From contig CAKNFJ010000001.1 in assembly GCA_930633495.1 (NCBI GenBank), positions 1,054,001 through 1,118,000 on the forward strand: a DNA stretch of 64,000 nucleotides, in the 5' to 3' direction. A model generated the notes under the pieces. The model saw only the letters and a list, made by a program, of their open reading frames with translations. It ran no database searches and had not been told where the DNA came from. The number at the start of each line of letters is the position of its first letter. Position 1 is the stretch's first letter. Made by a program: the position numbers and the translations under genes. The DNA comes from Hyphomicrobiales bacterium. GTDB lineage: Bacteria > Pseudomonadota > Alphaproteobacteria > Rhizobiales > Beijerinckiaceae. This document shows, piece after piece, positions 17,671 through 25,409 of the stretch.

Positions 17671-17782
17671 CGCGCCCTCCTTCAGAGCAGTGCGAATGCG
17701 GTTCTGATACTGCGCCTTCAAATATGAACAGATGCGAAAACCGCCGACGCATCCTTCAAAAGCTGGACGGGCCTTCCGTCCT

Positions 17783-18211
17783 CTACTCCCGGCTCATGAT
17801 ATCGATACGCCGGATGAGCCGTTCCGGTTCCGGCCTGGCGAGATCGATCGCGAGCAAGCCGTTCGACAGGTCGGCGCCGAGCACCTGCATGCCGTCGGCC
17901 AGCAGGAAGCTGCGCTGGAACTGACGGGCGGCGATACCGCGGTGCAGGAACTGCCGGTTCTTGTCGTCGCTCTGGCGGCCGCGGATCGTGAGCTGATTCT
18001 CCTCCAGCGTGATCTCGAGCTGCTCGCGCGAGAAGCCGGCGACGGCCAGGGTGATGCGCAGACGATCGGGCTCATCCTCCGTCCGGGGCAGCCGCTCGAT
18101 GTTGTAGGGCGGGTAACCCTCGCTCGCGCCTTTGGCGACGCGGTCGAGCGCACGCTCGATATCGTCGAAGCCGAGCAGGAACGGGTGGGACAGGCTAGGC
18201 GTACGCGTCAT
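17783..18211 (-). CDS. Small heat-shock protein, Hsp20/IbpA family
   Basis: 142 residues. The N-terminal arm (HPFLLGFDDIERALDRVAK) and YPPYNIERLPRTEDEPDRLRITLAVAGF lead into the alpha-crystallin domain with LEITLEENQLTIRGRQ, LHRGIAARQFQRSFLLADGM and the ADLSNGLLAIDLARPEPE strand. The C-terminus lacks an obvious I-x-I but has RRIDI. It is an ATP-independent holdase that keeps unfolding proteins soluble in the cytoplasm. It is followed by DUF1150, and its 5' leader is rich in hairpins that may act as a thermosensor. Confidence 0.95.
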   Translation of the reverse strand: MTRTPSLSHPFLLGFDDIERALDRVAKGASEGYPPYNIERLPRTEDEPDRLRITLAVAGFSREQLEITLEENQLTIRGRQSDDKNRQFLHRGIAARQFQRSFLLADGMQVLGADLSNGLLAIDLARPEPERLIRRIDIMSRE

Positions 18212-18296
18212 CGCTTCAGGCCCTCGAAAGGCGCCTCACAAACATCGGGACCCGCCGCCGGGCAGCATCCCGCAGGCGAAAGGCGAACCCTTTCGC
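18212..18296 (-). promoter_or_regulatory. Structured hsp20 5' leader, candidate RNA thermometer
   Basis: Reading toward the start codon, the leader contains an 8-bp hairpin GCGAAAGG-gttcg-CCTTTCGC (18296-18276), then CCCGG-cgg-CGGG (18262-18251), then GCCT-TTCG-AGGGC (18232-18220), in which AGGG is part of the likely ribosome site nine bases before the ATG. Successive hairpins with the last one covering the ribosome site are the plan of ROSE-type elements known upstream of rhizobial hsp20 genes. The primary sequence is not a clear ROSE match. Confidence 0.4.
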
Positions 18297-18372
18297 TTGT
18301 CCAAGATATGGCGAAGCGCAGGGAGAGCTTCAAGGGGAGCGGGCCGGCGGAGGCATCGGAGTGGTCCCCTCT

Positions 18373-18470
18373 GCCGTCATTCTCGGGCGGAGCGAAGCTT
18401 CGACCCGAGAATCTCATGACGAGAAGGCACTGGTTTCCGAGATGCCCGGGTCAAGCCTGGGCATGACGGC
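18373..18470. repeat. Intergenic inverted repeats, family C
   Basis: GCCGTCATTCTCGGG..CCCGAGAATCTCATGAC is followed by GATGCCCGGG-tcaag-CCTGGGCATGACGGC, two hairpins ending in GTCAT/ATGAC. Related modules are at 23887-23990, 36673-36875 and 54316-54342. It lies between the hsp20 upstream region and tRNA-His. Confidence 0.8.
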
Positions 18471-18503
18471 GGCTTTCGAGACGATGTCCGGAAGAAGGAA
18501 GGA

Positions 18504-18580
18504 TGGTACAGCCACCCCGGCTTGAACGGGGGACCTCTAGATCCACAATCTAGCGCTCTAACCAACTGAGCTATGGCTGC
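18504..18580 (-). tRNA. tRNA-His (anticodon GTG)
   Basis: 77 nt with encoded CCA. The acceptor GCAGCCA pairs with TGGCTGT, including a G1-U72 wobble; the D arm is GCTCAGTTGGTTAGAGC; the anticodon arm is CTAGA-TTGTGGA-TCTAG with anticodon GTG; the T arm is CCCCG-TTCAAGC-CGGGG. The discriminator is A73. The base before position 1 is G, but the acceptor has no pairing C73. Alphaproteobacterial tRNA-His is known to have lost the otherwise universal G-1:C73 identity and to use A73, which this gene shows. Confidence 0.95.
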
Positions 18581-18732
18581 CCGTACCTTAGGGCTCCGCG
18601 ACCAGCCGCCTCGGCGGGGTCACCAGCGGCGCGGACCCTAGTGCCGGCTTTCCGGTTTTGCAACCGCGTAATTCGATTTCCACCGAGGGAATTTCGGCGC
18701 GCCCGCAGGCGCGCCGAACCTTGCCGCTCCCG

Positions 18733-19605
18733 TCAGTCCTTGCGCAGGGCCGCATTGGCGACGCGCGCGAGTTCCTTCAGGTGCTCGGCATAGGATTCGT
18801 AGCTTCGGCGCACAGCCTTGGCCTGCAGGGCCACGGCCTCGGACGCGCTGTTCGTCCGGGCCAGCGTCTGGGCGTCGTGCAGCGTCGCCTCCAACTCCGC
18901 GCAAGCGTGATCGAGCACGCGAGCCTGCAAGGCGCCGAAGGCACGCGCCATCGTCAGCGCCTGGCTCATCGCCGTCGCGGCGACGACCGCTGCTGCCTCG
19001 GGCGGACGCGGCAGGGGCAGCGCGTCGAGCGAAACCGGCTGCGGCGCCTTCGCGGGTGCGGCCTGCGCTGCGGGCTCGGGCGCCCGGGCAGCGGGCGCAG
19101 CCGGAGCAACCGCTGCAGGCTTGGGCGGCACGCTGGCCGGGGTTGCGGCGGGCTTCACCACCGCATCCGGGGTGGCGACGGGTTTCGAAACCTCAGCCTT
19201 CGGAGCTGCGACAGGCGCACTGACCGCCACCTTGGGCGCGGCGACCTTCGCGGCCGGCTTCTCGATCCGAATCTTCGCCGGAGGGGCCGCCTTGACGGCC
19301 GCGGGCGCGACGACCGGCGCGGGCTTCACCGGAGCCGGGGCCGCCGAAACCGGAGCCACGACCTTGGCTTCAACCTTGGGCGCAGGCGCGGCGGCAACGG
19401 GAGCGGAGGAAACCACGGGGGTCGATGGCGAAGCCGCAGGGACGACCGGGCTGAATCGCATCGCAGGGGCAGGCTTCGCAGCCGGCTGCGCCTCCACCTT
19501 CGGCGGCGACGTCTCGGCTTGCGGCACGGCGGGCGCGAGCGCCTTCACCGGGGGCAGGCTGACCGGGACCTTGGACTTGGTCCTGGTGGGAGCAGGCTTG
19601 ACCAT
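18733..19605 (-). CDS. Phasin-domain protein with long Ala/Pro/Val/Lys-rich arm
   Basis: A 290-residue protein with AAGGAG upstream of ATG 19605. Residues 1 to about 190 are low complexity, made of Ala, Pro, Val and spaced Lys (APKVEAKVVAPVSAAPAPVK and similar). Residues about 205-290 are an amphipathic helical domain (ALTMARAFGALQARVLDHAC, SEAVALQAKAVRRSYESYAE) resembling phasins, which coat polyhydroxyalkanoate granules. It lies 89 bp downstream of a canonical phasin gene on the same strand. The arm resembles the Lys/Ala/Pro tails of granule-DNA linker proteins, so tethering granules to nucleic acid is an inference. Confidence 0.75.
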   Translation of the reverse strand: MVKPAPTRTKSKVPVSLPPVKALAPAVPQAETSPPKVEAQPAAKPAPAMRFSPVVPAASPSTPVVSSAPVAAAPAPKVEAKVVAPVSAAPAPVKPAPVVAPAAVKAAPPAKIRIEKPAAKVAAPKVAVSAPVAAPKAEVSKPVATPDAVVKPAATPASVPPKPAAVAPAAPAARAPEPAAQAAPAKAPQPVSLDALPLPRPPEAAAVVAATAMSQALTMARAFGALQARVLDHACAELEATLHDAQTLARTNSASEAVALQAKAVRRSYESYAEHLKELARVANAALRKD

Positions 19606-19694
19606 GACGGCTCTCCTTCAGCGGCAAATAGCGGAGGCCGGGCACGAGGCCCGCCCGAAAAGACACCGGCGCAGGCCGCGCCGGCGAGCAGAAC

Positions 19695-20093
19695 TCAGCG
19701 GCCGCCCTTGGTGGCCTTGCTCACGGTCTCGGCAGCCTTGGTCGCAGCGTCCTGCGCGGCGGTGCCGATATCCTTGAGCTGGGTCTGGAATGAGGCGACC
19801 TGCGACTTCAGGAAGTCGGACTGGTGCTGCATGACCTCGGTGAGATCCTTGGACTTCACCAGCTTCTGCGCGAAATCGAAGGCAGCCGCGATGTTGCTCT
19901 CGGCGTAATCGATCGCCTTGCGGGTCGCTTCCTGCGTGTTGGCGCGGGCGCTCTCGGCCGAGCCATGGGCGCTATCCACAGCCTTCTGGGCCGCGCCGAT
20001 GAAGCCGTCGAAAGCCTTGCGGGCCTGCTCGACGCTGCGCTCGGCGAACTCGCGCATCTCGGTGGGAACTTCGTAAGGCACTTTGTTGGTCAT
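19695..20093 (-). CDS. phaP: Phasin (PHA granule-associated protein)
   Basis: 132 residues from ATG 20093, with AGGAGG upstream. YEVPTEMREFAERSVEQARKAF then AFDFAQKLVKSKDLTEVMQHQSDFLKSQ is the Phasin_2 pattern typical of rhizobial PhaP. The whole protein is predicted amphipathic helix with an Ala/Thr/Lys-rich tail. It would cover the surface of polyhydroxybutyrate granules and control their size. The phasin-domain gene downstream is likely co-transcribed. TGCA-rich repeats upstream could be PhaR repressor sites. Confidence 0.92.
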   Translation of the reverse strand: MTNKVPYEVPTEMREFAERSVEQARKAFDGFIGAAQKAVDSAHGSAESARANTQEATRKAIDYAESNIAAAFDFAQKLVKSKDLTEVMQHQSDFLKSQVASFQTQLKDIGTAAQDAATKAAETVSKATKGGR

Positions 20094-20130
20094 CGAATCC
20101 TCCTGTCGTCTCACCGACCTCTACGTCATT

Positions 20131-20180
20131 GTGCAGTGCAATATCATTGTTGCAATGCAGTGACAACCCCATTGCACATT
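20131..20180. promoter_or_regulatory. TGCA-rich repeats upstream of phaP (candidate PhaR sites)
   Basis: GTGCAGTGCAAT (20131-20142), TTGCAATGCAG (20150-20160) and ATTGCAC (20171-20177) are spaced about 20 bp apart, 40-90 bp upstream of the phaP start. PhaR repressors of phasin genes recognise TGC/GCA-rich inverted sites, so these are plausible operators. Confidence 0.5.
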
Positions 20181-20315
20181 TGCGACGCCGTGCATGTTAA
20201 CGCTGTTTCGACGAGAAACGGGAGAGCGATATTCGGTTCCATGGATTCGGCTCCGTTTGGGAGCTATTAAGAGGTTGTTAGGCATAACAGGCGCGAATCG
20301 AACGAGCAGACAGGC

Positions 20316-23240
20316 ATGAGCGAAGCCGGACAGGACTGGGCGCAACGGGGCGCGGTGGCGGCGGAAGACGCTGCCCTTGCGTCCTTTGCCGCAGGCGGCG
20401 CGCTGCTGCTCTGGGATGCTACAACGGGACGCCCCGGCTTCGCCAATGCCGCGGGCCACGCCCTGTTCGGCGGACAGGCGACCGAGACGGAGCTGCCGAA
20501 GCAAGCCCGGCAGCGGCTCGACGCCCTCGCCGGCGGCCTTGCCTCGCCGGCGGGCATCCGGCTCGAAAGGCTGCGCCTGACCTCCGGTTTTACCGCACAG
20601 CCCGTGACCTGCGGCTGCAAGCTGCTGCCCGGCCCCGGGGGGAAGGCGATCCTGGCCATCGCCGTATCGGCAGCGGAGCTGCGCCGGCTCGGCATCGCAA
20701 TCCCGCGGGAGAGCGACGCGCCCCGCCCGGTCGCAGCGCAGGAGATCGTCCCGCCGCAGGCCGACGCCACGGTCCGCCCGGCGGTCATCCGCTTCCTCTG
20801 GCAGAGCGACAGCGAGGGCCGGCTCACCAGCCTCTCCGACCAGATCGCGGCCCTAAGCGGCGCCGGAGCCGCCGCCGCACTGATCGGCCGTCACTGGCGC
20901 GATCTTCTCGGCTCGACCTTTCTCGATCGCGACGGCGGCTTGCTGGAGCGTTTTGCCACCGCGGCGACCTGGAGCGGCCATGTCCTGCTCTGGCGGACGG
21001 ACAGCCCTGGCGAAGGCGCGCGCGTCGAGCTTTCCGGCATGCCGGTGCGCGATGCCAGGCGCGCCCTGAGCGGTTTCCGCGGGTTCGGCATCGCCCGGCT
21101 GAGCGAGCGCGAACCCTTCCCATTGGAGCCGACCCCGGCCGCCCAGCCCGCCGCCGCGCCGCCGCCGGCCGTGGAAGCAGCGGGCGACGCACCTTCTGCC
21201 GCCGCGATAGAAGCGATGTCCGAGGCGGAGGCGCCGCCGGAACAGCCGGACGACGCGACGCCCCCTCTCCTCCCCGAGGAAGCCCTGCCTGCGACGCCCC
21301 GCGTCGAAGCGCACGCGACGCGGCAGGAGGTCGAGCCGGACGCGGCTGCCGAGCCCGGTAAGGGCGAAGCCGAGGCAAATCCACCCGCACAGCAGCAGCA
21401 GGACGCGCTGCCCGCGACGACGCCCGCCGCACGCAGCGGCAACATCGTACAGCTGCGGGACACGCCCGCGCCGACCACGCTGCGCCCGGTGCTGGAGCCG
21501 TCCAAGCCGCATCTGAGTTCCGCCGAGCGCAACGCCTTCAGGGAGATCGCGAAGGCGCTCGGCGCACGCCTGGCCGGCGACGACGAGCCCGGCGCCCCCC
21601 GCCTCCCGCCCGCCGCACCGCTGCAGGTGCGTGACGACGAAGAGGCGCCGGTTGCCGCGAAGGCCGTCACCGAGGCCGGATCGGCTTCCGCGCGGCAGCG
21701 CAACTCCCATGCCGACGTGCTCGACCGGCTGCCCGTCGCCGTTCTCGTCAACCGTGGCGAGGAAGCGCTCTATGCCAACCGCACGCTGCTCGACCTGCTC
21801 GACTACGCCGACCTTGCCGATCTCAGGGCGGGCGGCAATGTCAGCCGGCTGATCAAGGAGGCCACGCGCGCCGAAGGCGGGGCGATGACCCTGCTCGACC
21901 GGACCGGCCATCTCGTCGGCGTCGATGCCGTGCTCTCCAGCGTGAGCTGGCAGGACGAGCCTGCGACGCTGATGGCCTTCCGCCATCCGAATGGCGGCGG
22001 CGGCGAAGTGCCGGTCCTGACCCCGGAGGAAGCGGAAGAGGCCGAGCTCGCGGCCGAATTCGCGGCCGAGGAAGCTGAGTCCGCAGCACGGGTCGAGGCC
22101 CTCAGGCTCGATGCCGAGGTGCGCGACGATCGCATCGCCGAGCTCACCGCCATGCTCGACACCGCGACCGACGGTGTCGTCACGATCGACGATCGCGGGC
22201 GCATCCTCTCCCTGAACAAGGCGGCGGAGGCGCTGTTCGGCTACGATCAGCGCGAGGTCACTGGCGAGCTGTTCACCCTGCTCTTCGCCGGCGAAAGCCA
22301 TGCGCCGGCGCTCGACTACCTCGAGGGGCTAAAGGGCGGCGGCGTCGCCTCCGTGCTGAACGATGGGCGCGAGGTCGTCGGGCGCGTCCGCCAGGGCGGC
22401 AAGATTCCGCTGTTCATGACGATGGGGCAGATCGCGCATGGGGCCGAGCCGCGCTTCTGCGCCGTGCTGCGCGACATCACCGCCTGGAAGAAGACCGAGG
22501 GCGAGCTTGTCGATGCCCGCAAGGCGGCGGAGATGGCGAGCGCGCAGAAATCGGATGTGCTCGCCAAGATCAGCCACGAGATCCGCACGCCGCTCAACGC
22601 GATCATCGGCTTCGCCGAGGTGATGGCGGAGGAGCGCTTCGGGCCGATCGCCAACGAACGCTACAAGGAGTATCTGCGCGACATCCACCAGTCGGGCGGC
22701 TACGTCATCAGCCTGGTCAACGACCTGCTGGACCTCGCCAAGATCGAGGCCGGCAAGCTCGACCTCGATTTCGCCAGCGTCAACCTCAACGAGATCGCGC
22801 TCTCGACGGTCGCGCTGCTGCAGCCGGAGGCGCAGCGCGGGCGCGTCGTGCTGCGCTCGGGGCTGTCGCCGAAGCTGCCGCCGGTCGTCGCCGACGAACG
22901 CTCCATCAAGCAGATCGCGATCAACCTGCTCTCGAATGCGGTGAAGTTCACCGATGCCGGCGGGCAGGTCATCATCTCCACCGCGCTGGGCGACCAGGGC
23001 GAGGCGATCCTGCGGGTGCGCGACACCGGCATCGGCATGGACGACGACGAGTTGAAGCTCGCGCTCGAACCCTTCCGCCAGGTGCCGACGACGCGGCGCG
23101 CCGGCGGCACCGGTCTCGGCCTGCCGCTGACCAAGGCGCTGGTCGAGGCGAACCGCGCGGCGATGTCGATCACCAGTGTCAAGAAGGAAGGTACGCTGGT
23201 CGAGATCACCTTCCCGCCGCAGCGCGTGCTGGCGAGCTGA
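20316..23240 (+). CDS. Large PAS sensor histidine kinase, PdhS/PleC-like
   Basis: A 974-residue cytoplasmic kinase with no membrane segment. The N-terminal 275 residues form a divergent sensory region; residues about 275-400 are Pro/Ala/Glu-rich linker; PAS-like domains lie near 465-560 (DRLPVAVLVNRGEEALYANRTL) and 605-730 (DTATDGVVTIDDRGRILSLN). HisKA has ISHEIRTPLNAIIGFAEVM with phospho-acceptor His754, followed by the HATPase boxes N (NLLSNAVKF), G1 (DTGIGMDD) and G2 (GGTGLGLPL). The layout and kinase core match PdhS of Brucella and relatives, which act with DivK in polar cell-cycle control. Partner inferred, not shown. Confidence 0.88.
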   Translation: MSEAGQDWAQRGAVAAEDAALASFAAGGALLLWDATTGRPGFANAAGHALFGGQATETELPKQARQRLDALAGGLASPAGIRLERLRLTSGFTAQPVTCGCKLLPGPGGKAILAIAVSAAELRRLGIAIPRESDAPRPVAAQEIVPPQADATVRPAVIRFLWQSDSEGRLTSLSDQIAALSGAGAAAALIGRHWRDLLGSTFLDRDGGLLERFATAATWSGHVLLWRTDSPGEGARVELSGMPVRDARRALSGFRGFGIARLSEREPFPLEPTPAAQPAAAPPPAVEAAGDAPSAAAIEAMSEAEAPPEQPDDATPPLLPEEALPATPRVEAHATRQEVEPDAAAEPGKGEAEANPPAQQQQDALPATTPAARSGNIVQLRDTPAPTTLRPVLEPSKPHLSSAERNAFREIAKALGARLAGDDEPGAPRLPPAAPLQVRDDEEAPVAAKAVTEAGSASARQRNSHADVLDRLPVAVLVNRGEEALYANRTLLDLLDYADLADLRAGGNVSRLIKEATRAEGGAMTLLDRTGHLVGVDAVLSSVSWQDEPATLMAFRHPNGGGGEVPVLTPEEAEEAELAAEFAAEEAESAARVEALRLDAEVRDDRIAELTAMLDTATDGVVTIDDRGRILSLNKAAEALFGYDQREVTGELFTLLFAGESHAPALDYLEGLKGGGVASVLNDGREVVGRVRQGGKIPLFMTMGQIAHGAEPRFCAVLRDITAWKKTEGELVDARKAAEMASAQKSDVLAKISHEIRTPLNAIIGFAEVMAEERFGPIANERYKEYLRDIHQSGGYVISLVNDLLDLAKIEAGKLDLDFASVNLNEIALSTVALLQPEAQRGRVVLRSGLSPKLPPVVADERSIKQIAINLLSNAVKFTDAGGQVIISTALGDQGEAILRVRDTGIGMDDDELKLALEPFRQVPTTRRAGGTGLGLPLTKALVEANRAAMSITSVKKEGTLVEITFPPQRVLAS

Positions 23241-23319
23241 GGCTGACGCGGCAGCCTTGGGCGAAACTTTTCTTCGCGGAAAGTGACAGCTTTCGCAGCG
23301 GACGAAGGGTTGCAAATCA

Positions 23320-23334
23320 TACGGAAATTCCGTA
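23320..23334. promoter_or_regulatory. Palindromic operator upstream of the BrnT-type toxin gene
   Basis: TACGGAA-A-TTCCGTA is a perfect 7+7 bp palindrome ending 12 bp before the toxin ATG, in the position expected for autoregulation by the helix-turn-helix antitoxin encoded downstream. Confidence 0.65.
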
Positions 23335-23346
23335 CACTCACCACCG

Positions 23347-23622
23347 ATGACGGAAGACCGTTTTGATCCCGTCAAGGATGTGACCAACCGCGAGAAGCAC
23401 GGGCTTCCGCTGGCTTTTGGCGACCGGATTTTCGAGGACGGTGGTCATCTGATCATTCCCTCCATCCGCGAAATCGACGGCGAGGAACGCTTCAAGGTCG
23501 TCGGGATAGTCGAGGGGAAGCTGTTCACCGGCATTTTTGTCTGGCGGGGCGACAGGCCCCGCTTCATCTCGGTCAGAAGGAGCAACAAAGGTGAAGAACG
23601 AGCCTACCGCTCTGCCTGCTGA
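23347..23622 (+). CDS. BrnT-family toxin
   Basis: 91 residues: DRFDPVKDVTNREKHGLPLAFGDRIFEDG, then EERFKVVGIVEGKLFTGIFVWRGDRPRFISVRRSNKGEERAY. This matches BrnT: the DxxKxxxNxxKHG-type opening, the R-x-xxxG strand, and the terminal RxISxRRAxxxExxxY motif. BrnT is a RelE-fold ribonuclease toxin that blocks translation. Its end overlaps the downstream antitoxin gene by 32 nt. Here Lys replaces the usual Lys/Ala-type residue after RR-S-N, and the tail is normal length. Confidence 0.85.
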   Translation: MTEDRFDPVKDVTNREKHGLPLAFGDRIFEDGGHLIIPSIREIDGEERFKVVGIVEGKLFTGIFVWRGDRPRFISVRRSNKGEERAYRSAC

Positions 23623-23869
23623 TGCCACCGACGCCGAGGATTTCGACGCCTCGGCCAAGGCACTGGACCGCGGCCAGCGCGCACGCCTGATCCGCCAAAC
23701 ACGAACCGGGCTCGGCCTGTCGCAGTCCGAGTTCGCCAATCGTTTCCGCGTTCCCGTTGGTACGTTGCGCGATTGGGAGCAGGCTCGGGCGACCCCACCG
23801 GATTTTGCCATCGCCTATGTGCGGGTGATCGGCCAGCACCCGGAGATGGTGGCGAAAGCCGTCGCGTAG
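23591..23869 (+). CDS. XRE/helix-turn-helix antitoxin partner of BrnT
   Basis: 92 residues from GTG 23591, which has AGAAGGAG at 23575-23582; the longer frame from 23537 lies in the toxin gene. The C-terminal half is a helix-turn-helix: LIRQTRTGLGLSQSEFANRFRVPVGTLRDWEQARATPP. This is of the XRE type rather than the ribbon-helix-helix BrnA antitoxin. Overlap with the toxin gene and the upstream palindrome support a type II toxin-antitoxin unit with autoregulation. Confidence 0.85.
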   Translation: MKNEPTALPADATDAEDFDASAKALDRGQRARLIRQTRTGLGLSQSEFANRFRVPVGTLRDWEQARATPPDFAIAYVRVIGQHPEMVAKAVA

Positions 23870-23886
23870 CCGGCTGGCCAGCCGCA

Positions 23887-23990
23887 CGTCATGCTCGGGC
23901 CTAACCCGAGCATCTCATGACCAGTGCGTACGAGCCTCTTCCTGCCCGAGTTTCCCGGGTCGGAGCTGTGCTCCGCCCGGGAATGACGGC
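23887..23990. repeat. Intergenic inverted repeats, family C
   Basis: GTCATGCTCGGG-cctaa-CCCGAGCATCTCATGAC is followed by CCCGGG..CCCGGGAATGACGGC. Same GTCAT/ATGAC-ended modules as at 18373-18470, between the antitoxin gene and the 3' end of mgtE. Confidence 0.78.
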
Positions 23991-23998
23991 TTCCTTCG

Positions 23999-25366
23999 CT
24001 ACAGCAGCGTCCCCGTCAGGATCGCGGCGGCGACGCCGAAATAGATGATCAGACCGGTCACATCGACCAGCGTCGCCACGAAGGGGGCCGAAGCGCTGGC
24101 AGGGTCGAAGCCCAGCCGCTTCAGTGCGAAGGGCAGCATCGAGCCGGCGAGCGAGCCGAAGGTGACGATGCCGACCAGCGTCCCGCCGACGGTCGCCGCG
24201 ATCAGCATCCAGTGCGGGCCGTAATCGTAGAATCCGGCCCATTGCCACACGATGACGCGGACCACCCCGATCACGCCGAGGATGCTGCCGAGCGTCAGGC
24301 CCGTCGGCAACTCGCGCAAGGCCACCCGCCACCAGTCCTTCAGCGTGATCTCGCGCAGCGCCAGCGCCCGGATGATCAGGGACGTCGCCTGCGAGCCGGA
24401 ATTGCCGCCCGAGCTCATGATCAGCGGGATGAACAGCGTCAGCACGATCGCCTTCTCGAGCTCGCCCTCGAAGAACTGCATGACCGAGGCGGTCAGCATC
24501 TCGCCTACCAGCAGGATCGAGAGCCAGCCGGCACGCTTGCGGATCATGCCGAGGAAGCCGATCTCGTTATAGGGCTCGTCGAGCGCTTCCATGCCGCCGA
24601 GCTTCTGCACGTCCTCGGTCGTCTCGGCGATCATGGCGTCGATGACGTCGTCGAAGGTGACGATGCCGATGACCTGTTCGTCGGCATCGACGACGGGCAC
24701 GGCCAGAAGATCGTATTTGGTGATCAGGCGCGCCACCTCTTCCCGGTCGATCTCGGGCGTCACCGTGATCGGCTTGTGCGGCGGCACCACCGACTCGACC
24801 GGCGCAGCCGGATCGCCCGCGATCAGGCGCCTGAGCGAGACCGCCCGCACCAGCTTCCGCGTCGCGGAATCGAGCACATAGATCGCATAGACGGTCTCGC
24901 GCGAGCGCTCGACGCGGCGGATGTGGTCGAGCGTCTGCTGCACCGTCCAGTTCGACGGTACGCTGACGAATTCCGTCGTCATGATCGAGCCGGCGCTGTG
25001 CTCGGGATAGGCGAGAAGCTTCTTGAGGTCGGAGCGGGTCTGGCGGTCGATGCGGCCGCTGAGGCGCTGGCGGGTCTCCTCGTCGAATTCCTGGAAGACG
25101 TCGGCCGCCCGGTCCGCCGACATGGCGGAGAGCAGCGCGCCGGCGCGGCCTTCCGGCAGCTGCGCCATGGCTTCGGCGGCGGCGGTGAATTCGGGCTGGT
25201 CGAGCACCTCGACGGCCCGCTCGAACGGCAGCGCGTCCAGGACATGGGCGATGGTCGCCTCGTCCTGGTCGTTCAGCGTCTCGACGATATCGGCGACATG
25301 CTCCTGCGCCAGCGTCCGGGCCAGCGTCACGGCGAGGAGGTCCGTCGTGGCGACGGTGTCATTCAT
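23999..25366 (-). CDS. mgtE: MgtE-type magnesium transporter
   Basis: 455 residues from ATG 25366. The domains are in MgtE order: N-terminal superhelical domain (residues 10-125, EHVADIVETLNDQDEATIAHVLDAL); paired CBS domains (about 130-260) with AGSIMTTEFVSVP and YDLLAVPVVDADEQVIGIVTFDDVID; a connecting helix; and five membrane helices with the pore motif MSSGGNSGSQATSLIIRALALREI. It is a Mg2+-gated Mg2+ channel of the inner membrane. A strong hairpin at its ribosome site (25374-25409) could control translation. Confidence 0.97.
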   Translation of the reverse strand: MNDTVATTDLLAVTLARTLAQEHVADIVETLNDQDEATIAHVLDALPFERAVEVLDQPEFTAAAEAMAQLPEGRAGALLSAMSADRAADVFQEFDEETRQRLSGRIDRQTRSDLKKLLAYPEHSAGSIMTTEFVSVPSNWTVQQTLDHIRRVERSRETVYAIYVLDSATRKLVRAVSLRRLIAGDPAAPVESVVPPHKPITVTPEIDREEVARLITKYDLLAVPVVDADEQVIGIVTFDDVIDAMIAETTEDVQKLGGMEALDEPYNEIGFLGMIRKRAGWLSILLVGEMLTASVMQFFEGELEKAIVLTLFIPLIMSSGGNSGSQATSLIIRALALREITLKDWWRVALRELPTGLTLGSILGVIGVVRVIVWQWAGFYDYGPHWMLIAATVGGTLVGIVTFGSLAGSMLPFALKRLGFDPASASAPFVATLVDVTGLIIYFGVAAAILTGTLL

Positions 25367-25373
25367 GGCTCTA

Positions 25374-25409
25374 TTCCTTGCGATCGGGCCGTCATGGCCG
25401 GATCGCAAG
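25374..25409 (-). promoter_or_regulatory. Hairpin masking the mgtE ribosome binding site
   Basis: In the mRNA, CTTGCGATCCGGCC and GGCCCGATCGCAAG pair (14 bp, one C/C mismatch) across the loop ATGAC. The ribosome site AAGGAA begins in the last three bases of the stem, and the ATG follows ten bases on. The helix abuts and partly occludes the ribosome site. Confidence 0.6.

Noticed and set aside
23537..23590. Longer N-terminal extension of the XRE antitoxin
   Set aside because: The extension lies within the toxin gene and has no ribosome site, whereas GTG 23591 has AGAAGGAG at good spacing.
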